DNA of 54,151 nucleotides from assembly GCA_002104905.1 (NCBI GenBank), contig MCFE01000603.1, positions 1 through 54,151 on the forward strand. Direction: 5' to 3'. Positions 33,499 to 43,283 of this stretch are shown in pieces. The DNA comes from Basidiobolus meristosporus CBS 931.73. Taxonomy: Eukaryota > Basidiobolomycota > Basidiobolomycetes > Basidiobolales > Basidiobolaceae. Positions within the stretch are counted from its first letter, which is position 1; every line of letters starts with the position of its first letter. The position numbers and the translations under genes are program-made. Under the pieces are notes generated by a model. The model was not told the DNA's origin, searched no databases, and saw only the letters and a program-made list of their open reading frames with translations.

Positions 33499-33995
33499 TG
33501 TTGTATCCAAGAAAGAGGTGTAGTAGTACTGCTGAATGGTTCAACTGAACCAAAGGGATAATTTAAGTGCAAAATCTTAGATATGTCTGAGAGTAGCAGA
33601 AATATTATCAGAGAGATTCCGGCCTAATATTGGTGTGGTATAAAGCTGGGTTTGGCTACCAAGGCAATGGAGTCGGTTTGCTTTGCAGGCATGGCTTAGT
33701 GTTTGTTGGAGTGCTAGATATGCTAAGCTTGGGTGGGAACTAGAACAGAATTGCTCAATTCTTAACTTTGCTGAGACACAATCTTGCTTTTGTTGAGACC
33801 CACACTAACCCAAAAGGTCTGGTCAACTTTACTTATACTTTTCTGATCAAGTTGAATTAGTCAGCCCTAGGATACTGGGCTAAATGATATCAATTTTGGG
33901 TGCTGATAGGTGCATAAGACAAATGAAAGTTGCTTTGTCATTCAGCTGATGTCTTGGCAACTGCCAAGTGGTTGGATAGATCCCAGATAACTCAC
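33499..33995 (+). repeat. Y: LTR-like repeat, 5' part
   Basis: Begins TGTTGTATCCAAG. Its last ~60 bases (GATGTCTTGGCAACTGCCAA at 33945 onward) match the minus strand of 36190-36130. The missing end is found in that second copy, which finishes GATGCACAACA. The TGTTG...CAACA ends suggest an LTR of about 700 bp. No ORF is supported. Confidence 0.5.
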
Positions 33996-34341
33996 TGTTG
34001 TAAGAGTATTGGAGATATTTGAAGTGATTGGGAGGACAAGTGTAATATGTGGTTTTCACTTGATGATTTATTGAATGTAAAAGTAGTATTAATACTTTTA
34101 CATGATCTTGGCTTTACAAGCACATAGAATAGGTTAAGGAAGGTCCCAAGATTGTAAGCAAAGTTTGCGGCTGTTTGGACAACTTTGTGAATTTTCATGT
34201 TCTGGGTACCTGGTATTGTGGTGAAAATATTCTCAGTAAATCCCAACAAGGAATTTGGTCAGTATTTGCTAGATTTGAAGGTAATGATCTCAGTGACTAA
34301 GTTGGGTGAATATTTAGGTGGAATTACAAGTTTTTATAACA
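33996..34341 (-). repeat. 3' LTR of copia C
   Basis: TGTTGTAAGAGT...TTTTTATAACA, followed by the polypurine tract. It keeps the GTAAAAGTA/TACTTTTAC hairpin. Confidence 0.85.
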
Positions 34342-34352
34342 CTCCCACTCAG

Positions 34353-35330
34353 CTAAATATTCATACTTACAAGTCCTAATTTTGACCTAAGATATTCAAA
34401 CTTGTCACTAGCAAATGGTTTTGTAAGTATGACTGCAATTGTTTCATCTGAAGGACAGTAAACTAAGCTAACCAAGTTATTCTCTATAGCTCTGCATATG
34501 AAATAATCTCTAATATCCATGTGCTCAGTTCTAGCATGAAAAGTTGGATTTCTACCTAACTGTATACATTCTTGATTATCTTGAAATAAAGTAATAGGTG
34601 TTTTATGCCATAGGCCTAAATATGTAAAAAGCTTTCTTAACCACATTGCTTCTTTTGTAACTTCACAGCCTGTCATATACTCTGCCTCTGTGGTAGATAG
34701 TGCTATGGTTGGTTGCTTTCTTGAATTGCATGAAATTGCTCCTTTACAGTAAAGAAAGGTGTAACCTGTGGTAGATCATCTCTCTTCCTAATTTTGTCCC
34801 CAATCAGCATCAGAGTATCCCACAAGATCCTGTTCTGAATTGTTATAAGTGTATCTTAAGCAGATATCAGCGGTTCCTTTTACATCCTCATCAGTAGTTG
34901 GTACGCCCACAAATTCCATTTTATACACCAGCAGGGTAATTCTGTTAATTAGATTTTTCATTTCTTCTTCTGGCAGCATCTTTGTAGGAAAGAATTTTTG
35001 TCTCAGATACATTTTCTTAGCAGCTGAACATAACTGATAGGTGTCTTCTAATGCCTTCCAGGGATTCTTTGCTGTTTTTGCTCTTGAGCATTGAATTAGC
35101 AATTTGTCTCTAACATTAAGGCAAATGCAGTAAAAGGCACTTTGTTCTTTCCTCTGGTACTTTAAGGCTTCCTGTCCCACATTTTTAGGAGGGCATTCTT
35201 CTCCCATGACAATATCCCAAAGGCCTCTTTCTTGTGGCAGCATCTTCATCTTCATCTTCAACACTTAGTAGCTAGATCCATTCAACTATTCAGCAGAGGG
35301 AAAGATTCCAGTAATAGCAGTAGTAGACAT
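34353..35330 (-). pseudogene. Copia C gag-RNase H fusion produced by internal deletion
   Basis: Gag starts at ATG 35330-35328 (MSTTAITGIFPSAE), with TAG and TAA stops early on. From 35264 the frame is open for 158 codons: Gag to VGVPTTDEDV, then directly KGTADICLRYTY and GYSDADWGQN of RNase H, ending at a stop near 34788. A further RNase H block is at 34676-34353. The junction is near 34885. Deletion size relative to full copies is about 3 kb. Confidence 0.85.
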
Positions 35331-35348
35331 TGCAGAGTGTGACAGTTT

Positions 35349-35360
35349 GGGCTCATAACC
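35349..35360 (-). other. Primer-binding site of copia C
   Basis: Minus strand GGTTATGAGCCC directly abuts the 5' LTR. It is complementary to the anticodon arm of eukaryotic initiator tRNA-Met. Confidence 0.7.
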
Positions 35361-35711
35361 TGTTGTAAGAGTCTTGGAGATATTGGAAGTAATTTGGAGA
35401 ACAAGTAGATTATCTGGCTTTCACTTGATGATTTATTGAATGTAAAAGTGGTATTTATACTTTTACATGGTCTTGGCATAACAAGCATATAGAATAGGTT
35501 AAGGAAGGTCCCAGGAGCATGTGTGCAAAATTTGGGGCCATTTGGACAACTTTGAGAATTCTCATGTTCTGGGTGACTGGTATTTTGGTGAAAATATTCT
35601 AAGTAGATCCCAACCAGGAGCTTGGTCAGTATTCTCTAGAATATGAAGGTAATGATCTAAGTGACTAAGTTAGGTGAATATTTAGGTGGAAATACAAATT
35701 TTTACAACATA
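35361..35711 (-). repeat. 5' LTR of copia C
   Basis: TGTTGTAAGAGTC...TTTTTACAACA, 351 bp. Confidence 0.85.
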
Positions 35712-35941
35712 TCCCACCTAAAGACAAATTTTGCATAGGTCCACACAGATCTGAGTGAATAAGATCTCATATTTCTTAGTTCTAACTAACCCAGAGCTCT
35801 TGAACAGTTGTCTGGCTTGTTTCCCATATATGCAGGCTTCACAGTGCTTCAAATTAGCTGGGGAATCAATTTTAACTCCTGAAATCAGCTGATCTTTGAT
35901 CATTGTGCGCAAATAATCAACATTGATGTGCCCAAATCTCC
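35712..35941 (-). pseudogene. Copia integrase fragment
   Basis: Minus-strand RRFGHINVDYLRTMIKDQLI, CEACIYGKQARQLFKSSGL and a broken IHSDLCGP region: the HHCC finger and start of the integrase core. It is bounded by copia C on one side and an inverted Y on the other. Confidence 0.8.
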
Positions 35942-36193
35942 TGTTGTGCATCAACATTTGAAACTTGGCCAATTTCACTCTGTTACAAAATCTGGTACCC
36001 TAGCTGATTTTCCCTAACCCAAACATAACTAATCCCTGTTATGGTTTATTTTATCCCCTCTTAGAATCTATTTTTAGCTGTCACACCTGATCAATTTTCA
36101 TGTGGTCATTACATCCTCAACTGGTCTGCTAAGCCTTTCCAAGTGATTAGTCATCTGAGATTTATCCAACCTCTTAGCAGCTGCCAAGACATC
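35942..36193 (-). repeat. Y: LTR-like repeat, 3' part, inverted
   Basis: On the minus strand it runs from GATGTCTTGGCAGCTGC to GATGCACAACA, where it abuts copia integrase. It overlaps the end of the Y copy at 33499-33995 by ~60 bp and supplies the rest. Its other end is cut by the Harbinger-like relic at 36194. Confidence 0.5.
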
Positions 36194-36545
36194 ACACTAG
36201 TTCCATTGGATAGTGCCACATTGACCCATCAGTGGCAAATGATGCCATAGCATGCCAGGGAGGCCAAGTGAGCCCATACCTGGCCACAGAGTGTGAATCA
36301 TAGCTCTACATCTCCATGTAAAGCAGCCCCTGTGATTCACCCATTGTGCTGGAGAAAATCCATTTTTTGACCTTTTTTTTTAGATCAAAGTTGTGCAGGA
36401 TGTGCAAGAATACAAAAGAACTGAAGATATGCATCTGGTACTCAATACCCATGGCACTCTGAATCTAGCTCCTGTGGCTTGTAACATGTCACAAAAATGC
36501 ACAGCACTATCTTGGTCCACTGGTACTATCTGGCACTATATATAA
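36194..36545. mobile_element. H3: relic or short relative of the PIF/Harbinger-like element
   Basis: Begins ACACTAGTTCCATTGGATAG followed by TGCCACA, close to the H2 left end. It ends with GTACTATCTGGCACTATA, like the H2 subterminal words at 25382-25401. The ~280 bp between have no match to H2 and no ORF. It could be a non-autonomous derivative; the right TIR is not clear. Confidence 0.45.
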
Positions 36546-36584
36546 TTATTAGCCCTAAAGTAAGACCAATACAAAGCACTTATA
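36546..36584. other. Junction between H3 and copia F
   Basis: Short AT-rich stretch with no match elsewhere in the window. Confidence 0.2.
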
Positions 36585-36882
36585 GAGAGGTAAGACCCTA
36601 CAAAGGCAACAGCAACCTGTTTTGCAACCACTGCAAAAGGAAAGGACAAACATCAGACTGGTGATTCAAAAAGAAAGATAGTCAGCAGAAAAAGCCTGAA
36701 AATGGAAATGCTGCAACAGCTGAAGATAGACTATTCATATCTGCACTAAATATGACCACAAACAATGATTATCAGGCATGGTATATTGACTCCGGAGCAT
36801 CTCAACACTTTACACACCAAAAAGAACTCTTTACCCAATATCAGGAAATTCCAATTTAGAAGGTTTTCATGGGTGAGAATAG
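36585..36882 (+). pseudogene. Copia F gag zinc knuckle and protease, fragment
   Basis: RPYKGNSNLFCNHCKRKGQT gives a CCHC knuckle in which the H has changed to Q and a TGA follows in place of the last C. Then WYIDSGASQHFTHQKELF carries the intact protease DSG motif. A TAG follows before 36863. Interrupted by D2. Confidence 0.85.
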
Positions 36883-37231
36883 TGTTCTAAGAGTCTTGGA
36901 GATATTGGAAGTGATTTGGAGAACAAGTAGATTATGTGGCTTTCACTTAATGATTTATTGAATATAAAAGTAGTGTTTATACTTTTACATGGTCTTTGTG
37001 TAACAAGCACATTGAATAGGTTAAGGAAGGTCCCAAGAACATGTGTGCAAAGTTTGGGGCTGCTTGGACAACTTTGAGAATTTTCATGTTCTGGGTGACT
37101 GGTATTTTGGTGAAAATATCCTAAGTAAATCCCCACAAGGAATTTGGTCAGTATTCTCTAGGATTTAAAGGTAATGATCTAAGTGACTAAGTTAGGTGAA
37201 TATTTAGGTGGAAATACAAATCTTTACAACA
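36883..37231 (-). repeat. 3' LTR of copia D2
   Basis: TGTTCTAAGAGTC...TCTTTACAACA, then the minus-strand polypurine tract. Confidence 0.85.
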
Positions 37232-37242
37232 CTCCCACTCAG

Positions 37243-38016
37243 CTAAATGTTCATACTGACTAGTTCTAATTTTGACCTAAGATATTCAAACTTGTCCCTA
37301 GCTAATGGTTCGGTAAATTTGTCTGCAATCATTTCATCTGTAGAATAGTAAACTAAGCTAACTAAGTTATTCTCTATAGCTTCACGTATGAAAAGATGTC
37401 TAATATCCATGTGCTTGGTTCTAGCATGAAAAGTTGGATTTCTATCTAATTGTGTACATCCTTGATTATCTTGAGATAAAGTGATAGGCATATTTTGACA
37501 TTGGCCTAAATCTGTAAAAAGCTTTCTAAACCACATTGCATCTTTTGTAGCTTTGCAGGCTGCCATATACTCTGTCTCTGTGGTGGAAAGTGCCACGGTT
37601 GGTTGCTTTCTTGAATTCCATGAAATTGCTCCTTGACAGTAAAGAAAGGTGTATCCTGTGGTGGATCTTCTGTCTTCTGAGTTTTGTCCCCGATCAGCAT
37701 CAGAATATCCCATAAGAACCTGTTCTGAGTCCATATATGTGTATCTTAAGCAGATTTTTAGACACCTAAAAGGAACTGCTGATATCTGCTAAACTACTGC
37801 AATATGATCAGATCAATAGTAATGATTATGTTGGCAGACAACTCCCACTGAATATGAGATATCCGGACATGTTTCAAGCATGATATACATCAGACTGCCA
37901 ATCATAGATTGATTATGAAAGTCAGGGCTATCAGATGGCACCAAGGTCTTTTGATTTGGTTGAGTTTTGATCAAGTTAAGGTTTGTCTCCATTGGGGTAG
38001 CTGCAGGTTTAGAGTC
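37243..38016 (-). pseudogene. Copia D2 RNase H, with a local inversion
   Basis: Minus-strand 37734-37243 encodes GYSDADRGQNSEDRRSTTG, WNSRKQPTVALSTTETEYMA and DEMIADKFTEPLARDKFEYL. TETEYMA replaces TEAEYMA. Upstream the sequence between about 37751 and 37790 is inverted relative to all other copies, and the linker (PNQKTLVPSDSPDF; PDISYSVGVVCQHNHYY) follows. The gene is cut at 38016 by F2. Confidence 0.85.
37748..37792. other. Micro-inversion of ~40 bp in D2
   Basis: In other copies, such as 51108-51160, this stretch is bounded by perfect inverted 10-mers TTAAGCAGAT and ATCTGCTTAA. In D2 the sequence between them is reversed and complemented. Confidence 0.8.
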
Positions 38017-38364
38017 TGTTGTAAAAATTTGTATTTCCACCTAAATATTCACCTAACTTGGTTACTTCAATCATTACCTTCAAATCCTAGAGAATACTGA
38101 CCAAATTCCTTGTTGGATTTACTTAGAATATTTTCACCAAAATACCAGGTACCCAGAACATGAATATTCTCAAAGTTGTCCAAACAGCCCCAAACTTTGC
38201 ACACATGTTCTTGGGACCTTCCTTAACCTATTATATGTGTTTGTAATGCAAAGACCAGGTAAAAGTATTAATGCTACTTTTACATTCAATAAATCATTAA
38301 GTGAAATCCATATAATCTACTTGTTCTCCAAGTCACTTCCAATATCTCCAAGACTCTTACAACA
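38017..38364 (+). repeat. 5' LTR of copia F2
   Basis: TGTTGTAAAAATTTG...CTCTTACAACA, 348 bp. It contains the GTAAAAGTA...TACTTTTAC hairpin and CAATAAATC. Confidence 0.9.
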
Positions 38365-38378
38365 GGTCATGAGCCCTG
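38365..38378 (+). other. Primer-binding site of copia F2
   Basis: GGTCATGAGCCCTG directly follows the LTR; it has one change from the family site GGTTATGAGCCCTG. Confidence 0.7.
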
Positions 38379-38395
38379 AGCTGTCACTCTCTGCA

Positions 38396-39200
38396 ATGTC
38401 TACTACTGCTATTACTGGAATTTTTCCCTCTGCTGAAAAGTTGGATGGATCTAACTACCAAGTGTGGAAGGTGAAGATGAAGATGCTGCTACAAGAAAGA
38501 GGCCTTTGGGATATTGTTGTAGTAGAAGAATGACCTCCTAAAAATGTGGGAGAGGAAGCCTTAAAGTATCAGAAGAAAGCACAAAGTGCCTTTAACTGCA
38601 TTATCCTTAATGTTAAAGATAAATTGCTAATTCTATGCTCAAGAGCAAAAACAGCAAAAAATGCCTGGAAGGCATTAGAAGACACCTACCAGTCATGTTC
38701 AGCTGCCAAGGAAAATGTATCTGAGACAAAAATTCTTTACTACAAAGATACTGCCAGGAGAAGAAATGAAAAATCTAATTAACAGAATTACCCTGCTGGT
38801 AGATGAGATGGAATTTGTGGGTGTACCAACTACTGATGAGGATGTGTTAGTTACCATCCTGAATAGCCTGACAGAGAGGTTTCAGGACCTTGTATCAGCC
38901 CTAGAGTCCAGAACTGAAGATTTGACCTTAAATTACGTATATGGAAGGCTCCTGGATTAAGAATTAAGATAATCAAGTGCCAATAAGAAGGAAGAAGAAA
39001 ATGCTTTAATAAGCAATGATAGCCAACAAAGGAGGTACCCAAGACCCTACAAAGGCAACAGCAACCTGTTATGGAACTACTGTAAAAGGAAAGGACACAC
39101 ATCAGACCGGTGTCTCAAAAAGAGAGATTATCAGCAAAAGAAGCCTGAATATGGAATGCTGCAACAACTGAAGATAGACTATTCATATCTGCACTAAATA
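38396..39200 (+). pseudogene. Copia F2 gag
   Basis: ATG at 38396 (MSTTAITGIFPSAEKLDGSN). A TGA at 38531 replaces the C of EECPP. A one-base insertion near 38710 shifts the frame, which continues from 38715 (MYLRQKFFTTKILPGEEMKN) to a TAA at 38958. The zinc knuckle follows near 39070-39115 with WNYCKRKGHTSDRC, its first C changed to W. Confidence 0.85.
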
Positions 39201-42200
39201 TGACCACAAACAAGGATTCTCAGATGTGGTATATTGGCTCTGGAGCTTCTCAACACTTTACACAACAAAATGAACTTTTTACCTAATATCAAGAAATTCC
39301 AAATAAGCTGGTTTTCATGGGTGACTATAGAACACTTGATTGAGTGGGAGAAGGAACTATCCAAGTAGACCTGAGAAGCAGTGAAGAAAGCCATACACTG
39401 ACCTTTAAAGAAGTACTCTGTGTACCAGAAATAGCCAAGAACCTACTCTCTGTAAACAAAGCCACGGCAGAAGGACTCAGTTTCAGTTTTGACAATTCTG
39501 GATGCAGGATTACTGATTAAAATGGTGCACAATTTGCTTTGGGCATCAGAGATCAGAATCTATACAAATTGACTTATATTCCATCATATCTAGAAGCCAA
39601 TATAAGTAACTTAAATGAAGAAACACCAATGCTTTGGCACAGGAGATTTGGTCACATCAATTTTGATTATTTGCGCAAAATGATCAAAGATCAGCTAATT
39701 TCTGGAGTGAAAATTGATCCCCCAGCTAATTTGGAGCACTGTGAAGCCTGCATATATGGGAAACAAGCCAGACAACCGTTTAAGAGCTCTGGGTTAATCA
39801 AAACTAAGAAAAAACTAGATCTAATTCACTCAGATCTGTGTGGACCTAAGCAAAATTTATCCTTAGGCAGGATGAAGTATTTGATCACTTTTATTGATGA
39901 TTATACAAGATACACATGGGTGTACTTCATGGAGAGAAAGGAAGAAGCTGTGTCTAAGTTCAGGGAGTTTAAAGCCATGGTGGAGAGAGAAACTGGTGAA
40001 AAAATCAAGAAAATACGCTCTGACAATGGTGGAGAATATACCTCAAAACTCTTCATCCACTTCTGCAAAATTCATGGGATAAAGCAAGAAACTACTGTAC
40101 CATACTCCCCACAGCAAAATGGAGTAGCAGAACAAGCTAACAGATTAATAAAGGATATGGCAAGATGTATGATCCATGAGCAAAAATTATCCTATGATTT
40201 TTGGGCAGAATCAGTTGCCACTGCTGTATATCTTAAAAATAGGAGTTACAACAGAATACCCTTGTAATTCTACTCCATTTGAAGCATGGTATGGATGCAG
40301 ACCTAGTGCAGAACTTCTAAGAATATTTGGGTGTACAGCATATGACAAAAAACTGGCCGGAAATCAGTCAAAATTTGAGCCAAAAAGTGTAAAATGCATA
40401 TTTTTGGGCTACTGCAATGAGAGTAAGGCATACAGACTCTACAATACCAATGTAAAGATGCTGATCAAGTCCAGTGATGTGTTGTTGGATGAAAATTCAA
40501 AACTTTCACAAAAAACGACATCAGATGATTACAAAAATTTGACTCAAGTCCAGCAATTGTCAGGATTGAATCAGAGCAGAACAATGTGAATTTTTTCACT
40601 CCAGAGGACTCTACAACCATGGTTCAGCCAGAATCAGTGCCCAGGAATATCCCAGAAGTGATCATTCCAGTATCAAATGCCCAGAGATCCAATTGGACAA
40701 GAAATAGCCCAAATTACTACATCAATGAGGGTACAAACTTAGCCTATGCCTATTTAGTCCATATTGATGAATCCCAGACTGTAAAAGAGGCCCTAAATAG
40801 CCCTCAGACAAAGTTTTGGAGATCTGCAATAACTGGGGAATATCAGGCCCTGATGGAAAATCAAACTTGGGACTTGGTCAAATTACCAATCAACCAAAAA
40901 TCAATTGGATGCAGATGAGTCTTCAAGATAAAATACAAGGCTGATGGTACAATTGAAAGATACAAAGCAAGACTTGTAGCCAAAAGATACTCTCAAACAA
41001 AAGGACTTGACTATACTGAGACCTTTGCATTGGTAGCCAAGTTTAATTCCATCAGATTAATATTGGCTATTGCAGCCAAATATAAGTTTTTTATTCATCA
41101 AATGGATGTAAAAACTGCATTTTTGAATGGAGAACTTGATGAGGACATGTATATGGACCAGCCTGATGGGTTTGTTGACCAAGATAACCCCCATTTGGTC
41201 TGCAAGCTTGAAAAGTCACTATATGGTCTCAAACAATCACCAAGGGCCTGGAATTGCAAGATAGATTCTTATTTGGAATCTTTGAGTTTCAAAAGGAGTA
41301 ATGCTGACTATAGTACATACTATAAGCCAGATAGAGCAAATCCAGTTCTATTAGCTCTATATGTGGATGATCTTATTATAGCCGCCAAGAACCTAGAAAC
41401 ATTGGAAGAAACTAAATCCAGCCTATCTAAGGAGTTCAAGATGTCCAATCTAGGAGAACTCAGTTACTTCTTAGGGATTAAGTTCTCCATAGACAGAAGT
41501 ACCCAGACTATCACCCTAAGCCAATCCAAGTATATTCAAGATATACTAAAGAAGTACAAAATGGAAGACTGTAAACTGGTGTGGTGGTGTATAGGTCCAA
41601 GGGAGAGATACGTCCAACACTTCTCAAGTGTTTTGTGTGTGGGGTGTTCACTGGGTGCAATAACCTCTGGCAAAAGCTTGCTAGGAATACTTGGGTTCTG
41701 TCTCTAATCTAATGTGAAGGGGAATAAAGCCACAAGCTCGTCAAGGGAAAACTATGGAGCTACCATCCCCAACTTAGTTGGCGTCTTAACAAAAGTATGT
41801 GCTGGGTACAGCTTCCTTTGAGATGACAATGTACTAAAGCTTCCAAAGTCAAAACAACTGTAAACTCCACCAGCAGGGACTTGATAAGAATGCAGCTGTG
41901 ATTAATAGTTACAAAGACAGAAAAGTATCTTGGCCTGTACAAGAACAAACTTGAGAAAGAATCAAATATAATAAAAGATACCTACTCTGAGTATTCCTCA
42001 CAAGTAGTGCCTCCAAGGTCAGTTGGCTGTCAGCGCGGTTTCCTGGGAGTGTCCAGCAGCCTAGGGTTGGAAGTTCAGGTAGCAGCAGGTAGCAGTGATC
42101 ACACTAATCAACAAGTTGGTATATTGATAAAAGGGATGATGATTTATTGTTGAGGGATAGCCTCCCTTATATACTTTTCTTACTAGCTAAGTGATTACTA

Positions 42201-43164
42201 ATCATTGTGTTCCAGAAGGTTCCGGATATCAATAGAAATCTTCATGACATCAAAATGACCTCAGAGTGTTCTTAGTAGGTGCCGGAAGGTTCTAAGAGGC
42301 ACAGCACATCCAACCAATCAGGAATCAGTGTTCTGAAACCTGTGTAGCATAGGGATACCATATATGGTATGGAAATGGTAGGTATGGTGACACGGGTTGA
42401 TCATGTGTCACGGGTACTGGCGCGGGTACTTGCCTAATATAGAAGCACTTATAGCTAGTAATCTACATAAAGTGAGGGGTAACTTATGCAATAAGGTAAG
42501 CAGGTGTGATAGTCACCCGGCCTATGGGATAGTACTGATTGGGTAAGACAAATGGGATAAAACTAAAATAAATGTAGTAGGGATATAGGGAAGTAGAAAA
42601 TGAGGGAATGAGCACATCTGTCAGTGGGTGTCACTGTCACCCCACTACACCAGCAGCTACCTCAATGGAGACAAACCTTAACTTGGTCAAAACTCAACCA
42701 AATCAAGAGAGCTTGGTGCCATCTAAAGGCCCTGACTTTCATTATCAATCTATGGTTGGCAGTCTTATGTATATTATGCTTGGAACACATCCAGATATCT
42801 CATATTCAGTGCGAGTTGTCAGCCAACATAATCAGAATTATGGATCTGATCATATTGCAGTAGTTAAGCGGATTTTTAGATACCTAAAAGGAACTGCTGA
42901 TATCTGCTTAAGATACACTTTAAAGGATTCAGAACAGGATTTTGTGGAATACTCTGATGCTGATTGGGGACAAAATTTGGAAGACAGAAGATCCACCACA
43001 GAATACACCTTTCTTCACTGTAAAGGAGCAATTTCATAGAATTCAAGAAAGCAACCAACCGTAGCACTTTCCACCACAGAGGCATAGTATATGGCAGCCT
43101 GTGAAGCTATAAAAGAAGCAATGTGGTTAAGAAAGCTGTTTACAGATTTAGGCATATGTCAAAA
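39200..43164 (+). pseudogene. Copia F2 pol, split by X3
   Basis: Protease reads WYIGSGASQHFT, so the catalytic D of DSG is changed to G. Integrase at 39539-40267 is well kept: HHCC finger, IHSDLCGP, RSDNGGEYTS and PQQNGVAEQ all present. A frameshift near 40262 leads to 40176-40589; a stop at 40916 precedes RT. RT at 41030-41577 has HQMDVKTAFLNGEL and YVDDLIIA. X3 follows. RNase H resumes at 42650 with PDISYSVRVVSQHNQ and YSDADWGQ, then breaks into LTR sequence at 43165. Confidence 0.9.
41580..42649 (-). mobile_element. X3: complete 1070-bp LTR-like element inserted in copia F2
   Basis: The uninterrupted site is known from other copia copies (for example 48826-48845), giving exact borders. 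On the minus strand it runs TGTAGTGGGGTGACAG to CACCACCACA. Flanks CTGG (41576-41579) and CCAG (42650-42653) reduce to a duplicated CCGG after CpG decay. On the minus strand it has TATATAAGG near 42165 and an AATAAA-type signal just after. No coding capacity. Confidence 0.8.
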
Positions 43165-43283
43165 ATGCCAAGACCAGGTAAAAGTATAAATACTACTTTT
43201 ACATCCAATAAATCATTAAGTGAAAACTGCATAATCTACTTGTTCTCCAAGTCACTTCCAATATCTCAAAGACTCTTACAACA
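43165..43283 (+). repeat. Truncated 3' LTR of copia F2
   Basis: Only the last ~120 bp of the LTR remain, from ATGCCAAGACC to CTCTTACAACA. The end of RNase H, the polypurine tract and the first ~230 bp of the LTR are deleted. Confidence 0.85.

Larger units (their letters stand above)
33996..35711 (-). mobile_element. Copia C: deletion derivative with two LTRs (1716 bp)
   Basis: LTRs at 33996-34341 and 35361-35711 enclose only ~1 kb. The internal part joins the 5' half of gag to the 3' half of RNase H; protease, integrase and RT are gone. The flanks differ (CTCAC in Y on the left, TATCC in copia integrase on the right), so it may have formed by recombination between two copies rather than by a simple insertion. 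Confidence 0.85.
38017..43283 (+). mobile_element. Copia F2: plus-strand element inserted in D2
   Basis: 5' LTR at 38017-38364, gag, protease, integrase, RT and RNase H on the plus strand, then a truncated 3' LTR (43165-43283). Perfect 5-bp target duplication GAGTC (38012-38016 and 43284-43288). Element X3 splits its RT region. A deletion joins RNase H to the middle of the 3' LTR. Confidence 0.9.
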
